A stretch of 47,543 nucleotides of DNA. Origin: Flaviramulus sp. GTDB taxonomy: Bacteria > Bacteroidota > Bacteroidia > Flavobacteriales > Flavobacteriaceae. The notes beneath the pieces were generated by a model that saw only the letters and a program-made list of their open reading frames with translations, did not search any database and was not told where the DNA came from. A program made the translations under genes and the position numbers. This document shows positions 25,272-33,278 of the stretch, one piece after another (position 1 is the stretch's first letter; the number at the start of each line of letters is the position of its first letter). The stretch lies in contig JANQTJ010000021.1 in NCBI GenBank assembly GCA_030731745.1, forward strand, positions 1 through 47,543. Direction: 5' to 3'.

Positions 25272-25607
25272 TTACCCATCTAGTTTATTTACTTTGTTCA
25301 TCATTTGTACGCCATGTACTAATGTTGCACCGCTTTTTATGGCTGCACCAACGTGAATAGCTTCCATCATTTCTTCTTTGGTGACACCGCGTTGTAAACC
25401 GTCTTTTGTATAGGCATCTATACAGTACGGGCATTGCTCGGTATGGGCAACGGCCAAGGCAATTAGAGATTTTTCGCGTGCGGTAAGTGCACCTTCTTCA
25501 AAAACTTTACCATAATATTCAAAGAATTTGTTTCCTAGCTCCTCACTCCATTCTGTGATTTTTCCAAATTTTCTTAAGTCTGCTGGGTCGTAATAAGTTT
25601 TTTGCAT
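25272..25607 (-). CDS. AhpD/carboxymuconolactone decarboxylase-like protein (arsenosugar-associated)
   Basis: A 111-residue all-helical protein of the AhpD/CMD superfamily. The redox pair is C59/C62 in the HTEQCPYCID motif, with E57 just before it; the His that follows the second Cys in AhpD is replaced by Tyr66. The family is known as the arsenosugar biosynthesis-associated peroxidase-like protein and often sits beside arsS; some relatives use selenocysteine here. The CxxC suggests thiol-disulfide or peroxide chemistry, for example keeping arsenic trivalent, which is inference. It is the first gene of the arsenosugar block, 144 bp upstream of arsS, with the GC-rich element in between. Confidence 0.85.
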   Translation of the reverse strand: MQKTYYDPADLRKFGKITEWSEELGNKFFEYYGKVFEEGALTAREKSLIALAVAHTEQCPYCIDAYTKDGLQRGVTKEEMMEAIHVGAAIKSGATLVHGVQMMNKVNKLDG

Positions 25608-25672
25608 AAAAATATTTTTGTCTAAAGATAAAAATCTATTTAGCTAAAGTCGGAAAGATTATCAATTCTTAA

Positions 25673-25680
25673 CAAAAGTA
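25673..25680 (-). promoter_or_regulatory. Candidate -7 element upstream of the arsenosugar block
   Basis: On the minus strand this reads TACTTTTG, a full match to TAnnTTTG, giving a start site about 60 bp before the AhpD-like gene. No TTTG is seen at the expected -33 distance, so the call rests on one element. Confidence 0.35.
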
Positions 25681-25777
25681 TTTATTAAATATTAGTTTTA
25701 TTTTTCATTTAAAATTTAATTATAAGGCTATTATTTTATTTTAGATGGTTTATTTTAGCTTTTAAATATTTAAAATT

Positions 25778-27025
25778 ATGGATGTTTATTTTACTATTAC
25801 TACCATATTAGTTGTTTTGTCTGCTCTTTTTGGGTATATAAATGTGCGCTTTTTAAAATTGCCAAACACGATAGGTTTGATGTTTATAACAATAGTTTTT
25901 ACATTGGCTGTTTTTGCATTAAGCTATTTTGATTCGACACTACTCGATGCTGAAAGATTTATTATCAAGCAAATAAATTTTAAAACTGTTTTATTAGATG
26001 TAATGTTGAGTTTTTTACTTTTTGCAGGGGCATTACACACCAATTTTCAGCAACTAAAGGTTCAACGGTGGCCAGTGTTAGTTTTTTCTACGTTTGGCGT
26101 TTTAGTATCTACTTTTTTAGTTGGAGCTGCTGTTTTTTTAATTCTTAAATTAATTAGTTTAGAGGTTAACTTTATTTATTGTTTGCTATTTGGTGCATTA
26201 ATATCACCTACAGATCCTATTGCTGTATTGGGTATTTTAAAGAAAGCTGGTGTGCCCAAAAAATTGGAAGCAAAAATTGTGGGTGAGTCCTTGTTTAATG
26301 ATGGTGTTGGTGTGGTTGTGTTTTTAACTATTTTTCAAATAGCATCATTAGGCATAGACCAAATATCAGCTTTTGATGTTTTTCAGTTATTTGGAAAAGA
26401 AGTTTTTGGAGGTATTTTGTTAGGTGGTTTTCTGGGTTGGATTTCTTATAGATTAATGAAATCTATTAACGATTATGATATTGAAGTTATCATCACACTA
26501 GCTGCCGTAATGGGTGGTACCGTAATAGCTCATAAACTTCATGTATCTGCGCCTTTAGCTATGGTAACTGCAGGTTTAATTGTAGGTAACGATACAATAA
26601 GAGAAGCTTCGATGAGTGAGATTACAGAGACTTATGTTGACAAATTTTGGGAACTTATAGATATCCTTTTAAATACCATTCTATTTGTTTTAATCGGTAT
26701 GGAAATATTAGTGCTTACTTTTGAAACAGAATATGTTATAGCCGGATTAATAACAATTCCAATTGTTTTAGCATGTCGTTATTTGTCATTATTATTACCT
26801 ATAGGTCTTTTTAAAAAGAAATTAGATTTTGTTCCAAAAACTAACCTAATAATGACTTGGGGCGGTTTGCGAGGAGGTATATCTATTGCATTAGCTTTGG
26901 GATTAACCGAGACTATGCAACGAGATTTATTCTTAGTTATAACTTACGTAGTTGTTGTATTTTCTATTCTAGTTCAAGGACTTACCGTAGGGAAATTGGT
27001 TAAACGCGTTGAAGAAATAAAGTAA
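25778..27025 (+). CDS. Na+/H+ antiporter, CPA1 (NhaP) family
   Basis: A 415-residue inner-membrane protein with 12-13 hydrophobic segments. The family core is seen in FGALISPTDPIAVLGILK (the CPA1 TDP element) followed by VGESLFNDGVGVVVF, which carries the paired acidic/Asn residues of the ion site, and by TWGGLRGGISIALAL near residue 362. Such antiporters exchange cytoplasmic Na+ for external H+ and hold pH and salt balance, as needed in sea water. It stands alone between the AhpD-like gene (divergent) and the acyl-CoA dehydrogenase (convergent, 2 bp gap). Confidence 0.88.
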   Translation: MDVYFTITTILVVLSALFGYINVRFLKLPNTIGLMFITIVFTLAVFALSYFDSTLLDAERFIIKQINFKTVLLDVMLSFLLFAGALHTNFQQLKVQRWPVLVFSTFGVLVSTFLVGAAVFLILKLISLEVNFIYCLLFGALISPTDPIAVLGILKKAGVPKKLEAKIVGESLFNDGVGVVVFLTIFQIASLGIDQISAFDVFQLFGKEVFGGILLGGFLGWISYRLMKSINDYDIEVIITLAAVMGGTVIAHKLHVSAPLAMVTAGLIVGNDTIREASMSEITETYVDKFWELIDILLNTILFVLIGMEILVLTFETEYVIAGLITIPIVLACRYLSLLLPIGLFKKKLDFVPKTNLIMTWGGLRGGISIALALGLTETMQRDLFLVITYVVVVFSILVQGLTVGKLVKRVEEIK

Positions 27026-27027
27026 AA

Positions 27028-28170
27028 TTATTCTTTTATTAAACTTCTGGATATTACAATTTTTTGTATTTCTGAGGTGCCTTCGTAAATTTGAGTAATT
27101 TTTGCGTCACGCATCAAACGCTCAACATGGTAGTCTTTAACAAAACCATTACCACCATGTATTTGAACAGCTTCAACCGTGTGTTCCATAGCAACTTTAG
27201 AGGCGTATAATTTTGCCATCGCACTAGATTTATCATAGTTGTTACCTTGGTCTTTATCCCATGCAGCTTTCATTACTAGCATTCTGGCAGCTTCAATATC
27301 AGTATACATATCCGCAAGTTTAAAAGCAATAGCTTGATGATTACATATTTCAGTTCCAAAAGCTTTACGTTCTTTAGAGTATTTCAAAGCCAACTCATAA
27401 GCACCAGAAGCTATTCCTAAAGCTTGTGCAGCAATACCAATACGTCCTCCAGAAAGCGTTTTCATGGCAAATCTAAAACCAGAACCATTAGTGCCAATTC
27501 TATTTTCTTTAGGTACCCTTACATCATTAAATTGTAGGGTATGTGTGTCGCTTCCGCGAATACCAAGTTTGTCTTCTTTTGGTCCAATATGAAAACCTTC
27601 CATACCTTTTTCAACAATAAAAGCGTTTATTCCATGCGACCCTTTATCTCTATCTGTTTGGGCAATTACTAGGTATACATCAGAACGTCCACCATTTGTA
27701 ATCCAGTTTTTAGTTCCGTTTATAAGATAATGATCACCTTTGTCAATAGCAGTTGTTTTTTGTGAAGTGGCATCGCTACCAGCTTCTGGTTCGCTCAAAC
27801 AAAAAGCGCCAACAAATTCTCCTGTGGCTAATTTTGTTAAGTATTTTTGCTTTTGCTCTTCAGATCCATAAGCTTCAATGCCAAAACAGACTAGTGAATT
27901 ATTTACAGAAACAATTACGGATGCTGATGCATCAATTTTTGATAATTCTTCCATGATAAGTACATAAGAAATAGCATCCATACCACTACCGCCGTATTTT
28001 GGGTCTACCATAATCCCCATAAAACCCAAGTCTCCCATTTTTCGTACTAGTTCATTTGGGAATTCTTGTTTATTGTCACGTTCTATAACTCCAGCAAGTA
28101 ATTCTGTTTGAGCAAAATCCCGAGCAGCATCGCGAATCATTAAATGTTCTTCAGATAGGCTAAAATTCAT
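27028..28170 (-). CDS. Acyl-CoA dehydrogenase (short-chain/butyryl type)
   Basis: A 380-residue flavoenzyme introducing the alpha,beta double bond into an acyl-CoA. The ATG at 28170 is chosen over a TTG three codons upstream because family members start MNFSLSEEH. Motifs: AFCLSEPEAGSDA and NGTKNWITNGG for FAD binding, KLGIRGSDTHTL, RIGIAAQALG, and the catalytic Glu in the C-terminal IYEGTSEIQ. Length and active-site placement match short-chain or branched-chain enzymes of amino-acid or fatty-acid breakdown, passing electrons to ETF. It is convergent with the CPA1 antiporter and divergent from anmK. Confidence 0.92.
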   Translation of the reverse strand: MNFSLSEEHLMIRDAARDFAQTELLAGVIERDNKQEFPNELVRKMGDLGFMGIMVDPKYGGSGMDAISYVLIMEELSKIDASASVIVSVNNSLVCFGIEAYGSEEQKQKYLTKLATGEFVGAFCLSEPEAGSDATSQKTTAIDKGDHYLINGTKNWITNGGRSDVYLVIAQTDRDKGSHGINAFIVEKGMEGFHIGPKEDKLGIRGSDTHTLQFNDVRVPKENRIGTNGSGFRFAMKTLSGGRIGIAAQALGIASGAYELALKYSKERKAFGTEICNHQAIAFKLADMYTDIEAARMLVMKAAWDKDQGNNYDKSSAMAKLYASKVAMEHTVEAVQIHGGNGFVKDYHVERLMRDAKITQIYEGTSEIQKIVISRSLIKE

Positions 28171-28209
28171 AATTCTCAATTAAAAGGATGTTTTGATAAA
28201 AAATATTTA

Positions 28210-28217
28210 CAAATATA
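28210..28217 (-). promoter_or_regulatory. Candidate -7 element for acyl-CoA dehydrogenase
   Basis: The minus strand reads TATATTTG, a full TAnnTTTG match, 39 bp upstream of the chosen ATG. The -33 element is not clear. Confidence 0.4.
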
Positions 28218-28261
28218 GCCTTTTAGTGTGAATTTTTTAATTCATATTATTATTTTTACGC

Positions 28262-29329
28262 ATGGTGGAAAAAATAAATTACAATATTATTGGCGTTATG
28301 TCTGGTACATCTTTAGACGGTGTAGACTTGGTTTTAGTTAAATTCCAGATAGATAATATCTGGGGTTTTGAAATTATTCATTCTGAAACCACAAATTATA
28401 GTAGTGATTGGTATAATTTGCTTAAAAATTTAGTCACTTATCCAATAGAAAAATTAAAAATTATTGATGAAGATTACACGGTTTATTTGGCAAAGATTAT
28501 TAAAAATTTTATAAACAAGCATAAAATTAAAAATATTGATGCCGTATGTTCTCACGGGCATACAGCACTTCATCAACCACAAAACAAATTAACTTATCAA
28601 ATAGGTAATAAACCTTTTTTGGCAAATTTGATAAGTCAAAAAGTTGTTTGTGATTTTAGAGTTCAGGATGTCGAGTTAGGCGGACAAGGAGCGCCATTAG
28701 TGCCTATTGGAGATAAGTTGTTGTTTTCTAAATATGATTATTGTTTAAATTTAGGAGGTTTTGCTAACATCTCGACTGAAGTTAATAAGCAACGTATAGC
28801 CTACGATGTTTGTCCTGTAAATATTGTATTAAACCATTATGTAACTAAACTTGGCTTGAGTTATGATGATGGTGGAAAAATTGCCTCAAAAGGTTTTGTG
28901 AATCTTGAGCTATTAACGCAACTAAATGATCTGCCATTTTACAAACAAAGTTTTCCTAAATCATTAGGTTTAGAATGGGTGCAGACTTATATTCTTCCTT
29001 TAATTGATAGTTTTTATTTAGAAGTGAAAGATGTTTTAAGAACTTTTATTGAGCATGTTTCTATTCAAATTGCTTTCATAATCAATGGAAATGCAAAAGA
29101 AACAGTTTTAGTTACTGGTGGTGGTGCCTACAATATTTACTTGATTGAAAGAATTAAATTACACTTAAAACAAATTATTGTAATTCCAGAAAATGAGATT
29201 ATTGAATATAAAGAGGCCTTAATTTTTGCGCTACTTGGCGTGCTAAAACTCAAAGAACAAGTTAATTGCCTTAAAAGTGTAACAGGTGCTAAAAAGGATC
29301 ACAGTTCTGGTAAAATTTATCTCCCTTAA
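28262..29329 (+). CDS. anmK: Anhydro-N-acetylmuramic acid kinase
   Basis: A 355-residue sugar kinase of the ASKHA fold that opens and phosphorylates 1,6-anhydro-MurNAc from cell-wall turnover to MurNAc-6-phosphate. The N-terminal GVMSGTSLDGVD phosphate loop, AVCSHGHTALHQP, ELGGQGAPLVPIGD with the catalytic Asp, LNLGGFANIS, and VTGGGAYN near the C-terminus are all family hallmarks. It is slightly shorter than the E. coli enzyme. It is divergent from the acyl-CoA dehydrogenase; murQ, its usual pathway partner, is not in the window. Confidence 0.92.
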   Translation: MVEKINYNIIGVMSGTSLDGVDLVLVKFQIDNIWGFEIIHSETTNYSSDWYNLLKNLVTYPIEKLKIIDEDYTVYLAKIIKNFINKHKIKNIDAVCSHGHTALHQPQNKLTYQIGNKPFLANLISQKVVCDFRVQDVELGGQGAPLVPIGDKLLFSKYDYCLNLGGFANISTEVNKQRIAYDVCPVNIVLNHYVTKLGLSYDDGGKIASKGFVNLELLTQLNDLPFYKQSFPKSLGLEWVQTYILPLIDSFYLEVKDVLRTFIEHVSIQIAFIINGNAKETVLVTGGGAYNIYLIERIKLHLKQIIVIPENEIIEYKEALIFALLGVLKLKEQVNCLKSVTGAKKDHSSGKIYLP

Positions 29330-29367
29330 AAATATTAAAAAATTAATATTAAAGGATTTTAGTTTTT

Positions 29368-29375
29368 TATATTTG
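29368..29375 (+). promoter_or_regulatory. Candidate -7 element for the Glu/Leu-type dehydrogenase gene
   Basis: TATATTTG is a full match to TAnnTTTG, about 103 bp before the ATG. The -33 region is only T-rich (TTTTAG), and the leader would be long, so the call is tentative. Confidence 0.35.
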
Positions 29376-29478
29376 TTACAAAACTAATTTAATACTTTCC
29401 TGATGACACAGCTTTAGCTACTCTTAAATCTACCCCCAAAAACTAATTTTAAGCTAAGCACAAATCATAATATCAGAA

Positions 29479-30705
29479 ATGAAAGAATTATTAAAAAAAT
29501 ATGAAAATAAAGAACCTGAAATTGTTTTCAATTGGAAAGATTCCGAAACTGAAGCGGAAGGTTGGGTTGTTATTAATTCATTAAGAGGGGGTGCTGCAGG
29601 AGGTGGAACTCGTATGCGTAAAGGATTAGATATGAACGAAGTTTTATCATTGGCTAAAACGATGGAGATAAAATTCACAGTCTCCGGTCCAGCTATTGGT
29701 GGCGCTAAATCAGGTATAAATTTTGATCCAAAAGACCCAAGAAAAAAAGGCGTTTTAGAGCGTTGGTATAAAGCAGTGTCACCTTTGTTAAAAAGTTATT
29801 ATGGAACAGGTGGTGATTTAAATGTTGATGAAACACATGAAGTTATTCCAATTACGGAAGAAAGTGGTGTTTGGCATCCACAAGAAGGTGTTTTTAATGG
29901 CCATTTTAAGCCTACAGAAGCTGATAAAATAAATAGAATTGGACAACTTAGGCAAGGTGTTATTAAGGTTATTGAAAACCCAATTTATTCGCCTAGTGTT
30001 TCAAAAAAATATACAATTGCAGACATGATTACAGGTTTTGGAGTATCTGAAGCCGTAAAACAATATTATGAAGTTTATGGAGGTTGTGTTTCAGGAAAAC
30101 GTGCTGTAATACAAGGCTTTGGTAATGTAGGTGCTGCAGCTGCTTTTTATTTGGCGCAAATGGGAGCTAAGGTAGTTGGTATTATTGATATTGCAGGAGG
30201 GTTAATAAATGAAGAAGGCTTTACTTTTGAAGAAATTACTAAATTGTTTCTGGCTAAAAACGGTAATACGTTAGTAGCTGATAATTTAATACCTTTTGAA
30301 GAAATTAATGATAAAATATGGTCTATTCAAACAGAAATTTTTGCACCTTGTGCTGCTTCAAGATTAGTGACGATACACCAAATTGATGAAATGATTGATA
30401 GTGGTTTAGAAGTTATATCTTGTGGCGCAAATGTGCCCTTTGCTGATAAAGAAATTTTCTTTGGACCCATTATGGAGCATACAGACTACAGAGTTAGTTT
30501 AATTCCTGATTTTATATCAAATTGCGGGATGGCTCGAGTTTTTGCGTACTTTATGGAGCGAAAAGTTCAAATGACAGATGAAGCCATTTTTAATGATACA
30601 TCTAATACTATAAGAAAGGCAATAGAAAAAATTTATCAAAAAAATAAATCGAAAACAGAAATTAGTGCCACAGCTTTTGAGATAGCACTTAACCAACTTA
30701 TTTAA
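29479..30705 (+). CDS. Glu/Leu/Phe/Val dehydrogenase
   Basis: A 408-residue NAD(P)-dependent amino-acid dehydrogenase. The N-terminal catalytic domain has the Gly-rich RGGAAGGGTRMRKGL and the signature GPAIGGAKSGI, whose Lys is catalytic, plus GTGGDLNVDE. The C-terminal Rossmann domain shows GFGNVGAAAAFYLAQMGA. These enzymes reversibly deaminate an amino acid to its 2-oxo acid and ammonium. Specificity for glutamate or a branched-chain amino acid cannot be settled here. The nhaD gene follows after 9 bp, so the two are likely co-transcribed. Confidence 0.88.
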   Translation: MKELLKKYENKEPEIVFNWKDSETEAEGWVVINSLRGGAAGGGTRMRKGLDMNEVLSLAKTMEIKFTVSGPAIGGAKSGINFDPKDPRKKGVLERWYKAVSPLLKSYYGTGGDLNVDETHEVIPITEESGVWHPQEGVFNGHFKPTEADKINRIGQLRQGVIKVIENPIYSPSVSKKYTIADMITGFGVSEAVKQYYEVYGGCVSGKRAVIQGFGNVGAAAAFYLAQMGAKVVGIIDIAGGLINEEGFTFEEITKLFLAKNGNTLVADNLIPFEEINDKIWSIQTEIFAPCAASRLVTIHQIDEMIDSGLEVISCGANVPFADKEIFFGPIMEHTDYRVSLIPDFISNCGMARVFAYFMERKVQMTDEAIFNDTSNTIRKAIEKIYQKNKSKTEISATAFEIALNQLI

Positions 30706-30714
30706 ATTAAATAT

Positions 30715-32109
30715 ATGGAAGCAACAATTATTTTAGTATTTGTAATGGGATATTTAGCCATTACCATAGAACACAGTATAAAAATAGATAAATTGATACC
30801 AGCATTGGTGATGATGGCTGTATGTTGGGCTCTTATAGCCTTAGGGTTAGAAAGTTTTCCTCAATGGTTTGATTCTTCTAAACATACTTTGCTAGAAGGT
30901 TTTGGATCTATGACCTCTGAAGATAAAATGCACCTTATGGAAGAAACACTTCTCCATCATTTAGGTAAAACTTCTGAGATATTGGTGTTCCTTTTAGGTG
31001 CTATGACTATTGTTGAAATTATTGATTATTTTGATGGATTCTCTACTATAAAAGATTTTGTAAAAACAAAAAAGAAAACAAAAATTCTGTGGATATTTTC
31101 AATTTTAGCATTCGTTTTATCAGCTATTATTGATAATCTTACTGCAACTATCGTTCTAATTTCTATTCTTCAAAAAATTGTTAAGGACCGCGAAATTCGC
31201 CTATGGTACGCTGGTTTAATAATTATTGCAGCTAATGCTGGTGGAGCTTGGTCTCCTATCGGGGATGTAACAACAACAATGTTATGGATCGGAAAAAAAG
31301 TGTCAACTGGGCATTTAATCGGTTATTTATTTGTGCCATCATTTCTTTGTATGGCTGTACCATCATTTATTGCATCATTTTTGCCTGTATTTAAAGGGGA
31401 ACTAGATGTTGAAGAAGAAGTAGATAAAAAGAAATCTAAGTTTAGTGGTACGATGTTATATCTTGGTCTAGGGGCCATTGTTTTTGTTCCAATATTTAAG
31501 ACTATCACACATTTACCTCCTTATGTTGGAATGATGTTGTCTCTAGGGTTTGTTGCAATTTTTGCTGAAATCTATAGTAATTCAAAGTTTAGTATTTCTG
31601 GTTCAGATTCTGAAGAGCATGATGCAAATTCTCACCATAGTCCCGTACATCATTCTTTATCTAAAATAGAATTACCAAGTATATTATTCTTTTTAGGAAT
31701 TTTAATGGCTGTTGCTGCTTTGGAATCTTTAGGAATTTTATTTGGTTTTGCTAATACTTTACAAGAGAAAATGCCAATGTTGGGTACTGAAATCCATGTA
31801 GGCGAAGGGGTTTCTGATTTAGTTGTTCTTTTACTTGGTGTTGGTTCAGCTGTAATTGATAACGTACCATTAGTAGCAGCAAGTCTAGGAATGTTTCATG
31901 AGCCAATGGATAATGAGTTATGGCATTTTATAGCCTATTCAGCTGGTACAGGTGGTAGTATGTTAATCATAGGTTCAGCAGCAGGCGTTGTAGCTATGGG
32001 AATGGAGAAAATTGATTTTTTCTGGTACTTAAAAAAGATTTCTTGGTTAGCATTAATAGGTTTCCTTGTAGGAGCTGTTGCCTTTATGTTTACTAGAACT
32101 TTATTTTAA
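30715..32109 (+). CDS. nhaD: Na+/H+ antiporter NhaD
   Basis: A 464-residue polytopic protein of the NhaD/ion-transporter superfamily. Signature segments include SAIIDNLTATIVLISIL, ANAGGAWSPIGDVTTTMLW and the second-half SAVIDNVPLVAASLGMF and AGTGGSMLIIGSAAGVVAMG; the repeated Asp-Asn and GGxxSPIGD elements are typical of the antiporter core. A His/Ser-rich cytoplasmic loop lies near residues 298-318. It expels Na+ or Li+ in exchange for protons. Together with the CPA1 antiporter at 25778 it fits a marine lifestyle. Confidence 0.9.
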   Translation: MEATIILVFVMGYLAITIEHSIKIDKLIPALVMMAVCWALIALGLESFPQWFDSSKHTLLEGFGSMTSEDKMHLMEETLLHHLGKTSEILVFLLGAMTIVEIIDYFDGFSTIKDFVKTKKKTKILWIFSILAFVLSAIIDNLTATIVLISILQKIVKDREIRLWYAGLIIIAANAGGAWSPIGDVTTTMLWIGKKVSTGHLIGYLFVPSFLCMAVPSFIASFLPVFKGELDVEEEVDKKKSKFSGTMLYLGLGAIVFVPIFKTITHLPPYVGMMLSLGFVAIFAEIYSNSKFSISGSDSEEHDANSHHSPVHHSLSKIELPSILFFLGILMAVAALESLGILFGFANTLQEKMPMLGTEIHVGEGVSDLVVLLLGVGSAVIDNVPLVAASLGMFHEPMDNELWHFIAYSAGTGGSMLIIGSAAGVVAMGMEKIDFFWYLKKISWLALIGFLVGAVAFMFTRTLF

Positions 32110-32182
32110 ATATTTTAAAATAATAAACTATACTTTAAATAAAAAACTAACGTTATTAAGTTGCAATAAATTTCTTTATTCT

Positions 32183-32884
32183 ATGCTAAATACATTTTTA
32201 CAAAATACACAGGAAGGTGCAGAAGTGCTAACTGAAGGACAATCTGTTGAAAAAACATTATCAATTATAGAATTAATTAGTAGTGGTGGTGCTGCCGGAC
32301 AATTCATAATAGCTGTATTGTTTTTACTTTTAGTAGCTGCCATATATATTTATTTTGAAAGAATTTTTGCTATAAAAGCGGCTTCAAATGTTGATGCAAA
32401 TTTTATGAATCAAATTAAAGATTATGTAAGTAATGGCAAAATTGATTCAGCTCAAATGCTTTGTGCACAGGTAAATTCTCCGGTATCTAGATTAATAGGA
32501 AAAGGAATTTCTAGAATAGGAAAACCACTTGCTGATATAAATACGGCTATTGAGAATGCTGGGCGCCTAGAAATTTACGGCTTAGAGAAAAACGTTAGTA
32601 TTTTAGCTACTATATCCGGAGCTGCTCCAATGATTGGATTTCTTGGTACAGTAATTGGAATGATATTAGCAATATTTGAATTGGCTAATGCAGGTGGTAG
32701 TATAGAGATGGATGTGTTAGCAGGTGGTTTATATACCGCTATGACAACGACTGTTGCAGGTTTAATTGTTGGTATTGTAGCTTACATGGCTTACAATCAT
32801 TTGGTAGTTAAAACTGATAAAGTTGTTTATCAAATGGAAGCAAATTCATTAGAATTTCTTGATCACTTAAACGAGCCTTCGTAA
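32183..32884 (+). CDS. exbB: MotA/TolQ/ExbB proton channel protein
   Basis: A 233-residue inner-membrane protein. The ATG at 32183 is chosen because an upstream in-frame start would overlap nhaD and add an unrelated Lys/Leu-rich stretch. Three membrane segments are visible (about residues 35-55, 135-160 and 175-200); TISGAAPMIGFLGTVIGMI and TAMTTTVAGLIVGI are the conserved pore helices. ExbB forms the pentameric channel that, with ExbD, passes protons to drive TonB. The exbD gene follows after 1 bp and a TonB-like gene is next, so this is a TonB-energising operon, able to serve the SusC receptor in the window. Confidence 0.9.
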   Translation: MLNTFLQNTQEGAEVLTEGQSVEKTLSIIELISSGGAAGQFIIAVLFLLLVAAIYIYFERIFAIKAASNVDANFMNQIKDYVSNGKIDSAQMLCAQVNSPVSRLIGKGISRIGKPLADINTAIENAGRLEIYGLEKNVSILATISGAAPMIGFLGTVIGMILAIFELANAGGSIEMDVLAGGLYTAMTTTVAGLIVGIVAYMAYNHLVVKTDKVVYQMEANSLEFLDHLNEPS

Positions 32885-32885
32885 T

Positions 32886-33278
32886 ATGAATTTTAGAGGA
32901 AGAAATAAAGTAACACCAGAATTTAACATGTCATCAATGACGGATATTGTGTTCCTGCTTCTTATATTTTTTATGATAGCTTCTACACTTGTTACTACTA
33001 ATGCTATTGATATATTATTACCAAAGGCTAGTGGTAAGACCGAAAACAAAAAATCTATTGCGGTAAGTATAAAGAAAGACTTAACTTACTATATTGAACA
33101 AAAACGAGTTGGAGAAAGTGTTTTGGAAAGTGAATTACTTGCAGCTTTATCTTCCGAAGAAAAACCAACTATAGTTTTAAGGGCAGAAAAATCTGTACCT
33201 GTAGAGAATGTTGTTAAGGTTATGGATATTGCTAACCGTAATAAGTTCAAAGTTATTTTAGCTGTTAAGCCAAATTAA
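32886..33278 (+). CDS. exbD: ExbD/TolR-family protein
   Basis: A 130-residue protein with one N-terminal membrane helix (about residues 17-37) and a periplasmic domain. The helix begins with the conserved SMTDIVFLLLIFFMI, whose Asp carries the proton in the ExbB pore. The periplasmic part has ISVKKDLTYYIEQK-like and VLRAEKSVPVENVVKVMDIA strands typical of ExbD. The stop overlaps the start of the TonB-like gene by 1 bp. Works with ExbB to energise TonB. Confidence 0.9.
   Translation: MNFRGRNKVTPEFNMSSMTDIVFLLLIFFMIASTLVTTNAIDILLPKASGKTENKKSIAVSIKKDLTYYIEQKRVGESVLESELLAALSSEEKPTIVLRAEKSVPVENVVKVMDIANRNKFKVILAVKPN

Noticed and set aside
32078-32182. Upstream start for exbB inside nhaD
   Set aside because: Overlaps the end of nhaD and adds a stretch unlike ExbB proteins; the ATG at 32183 fits better.
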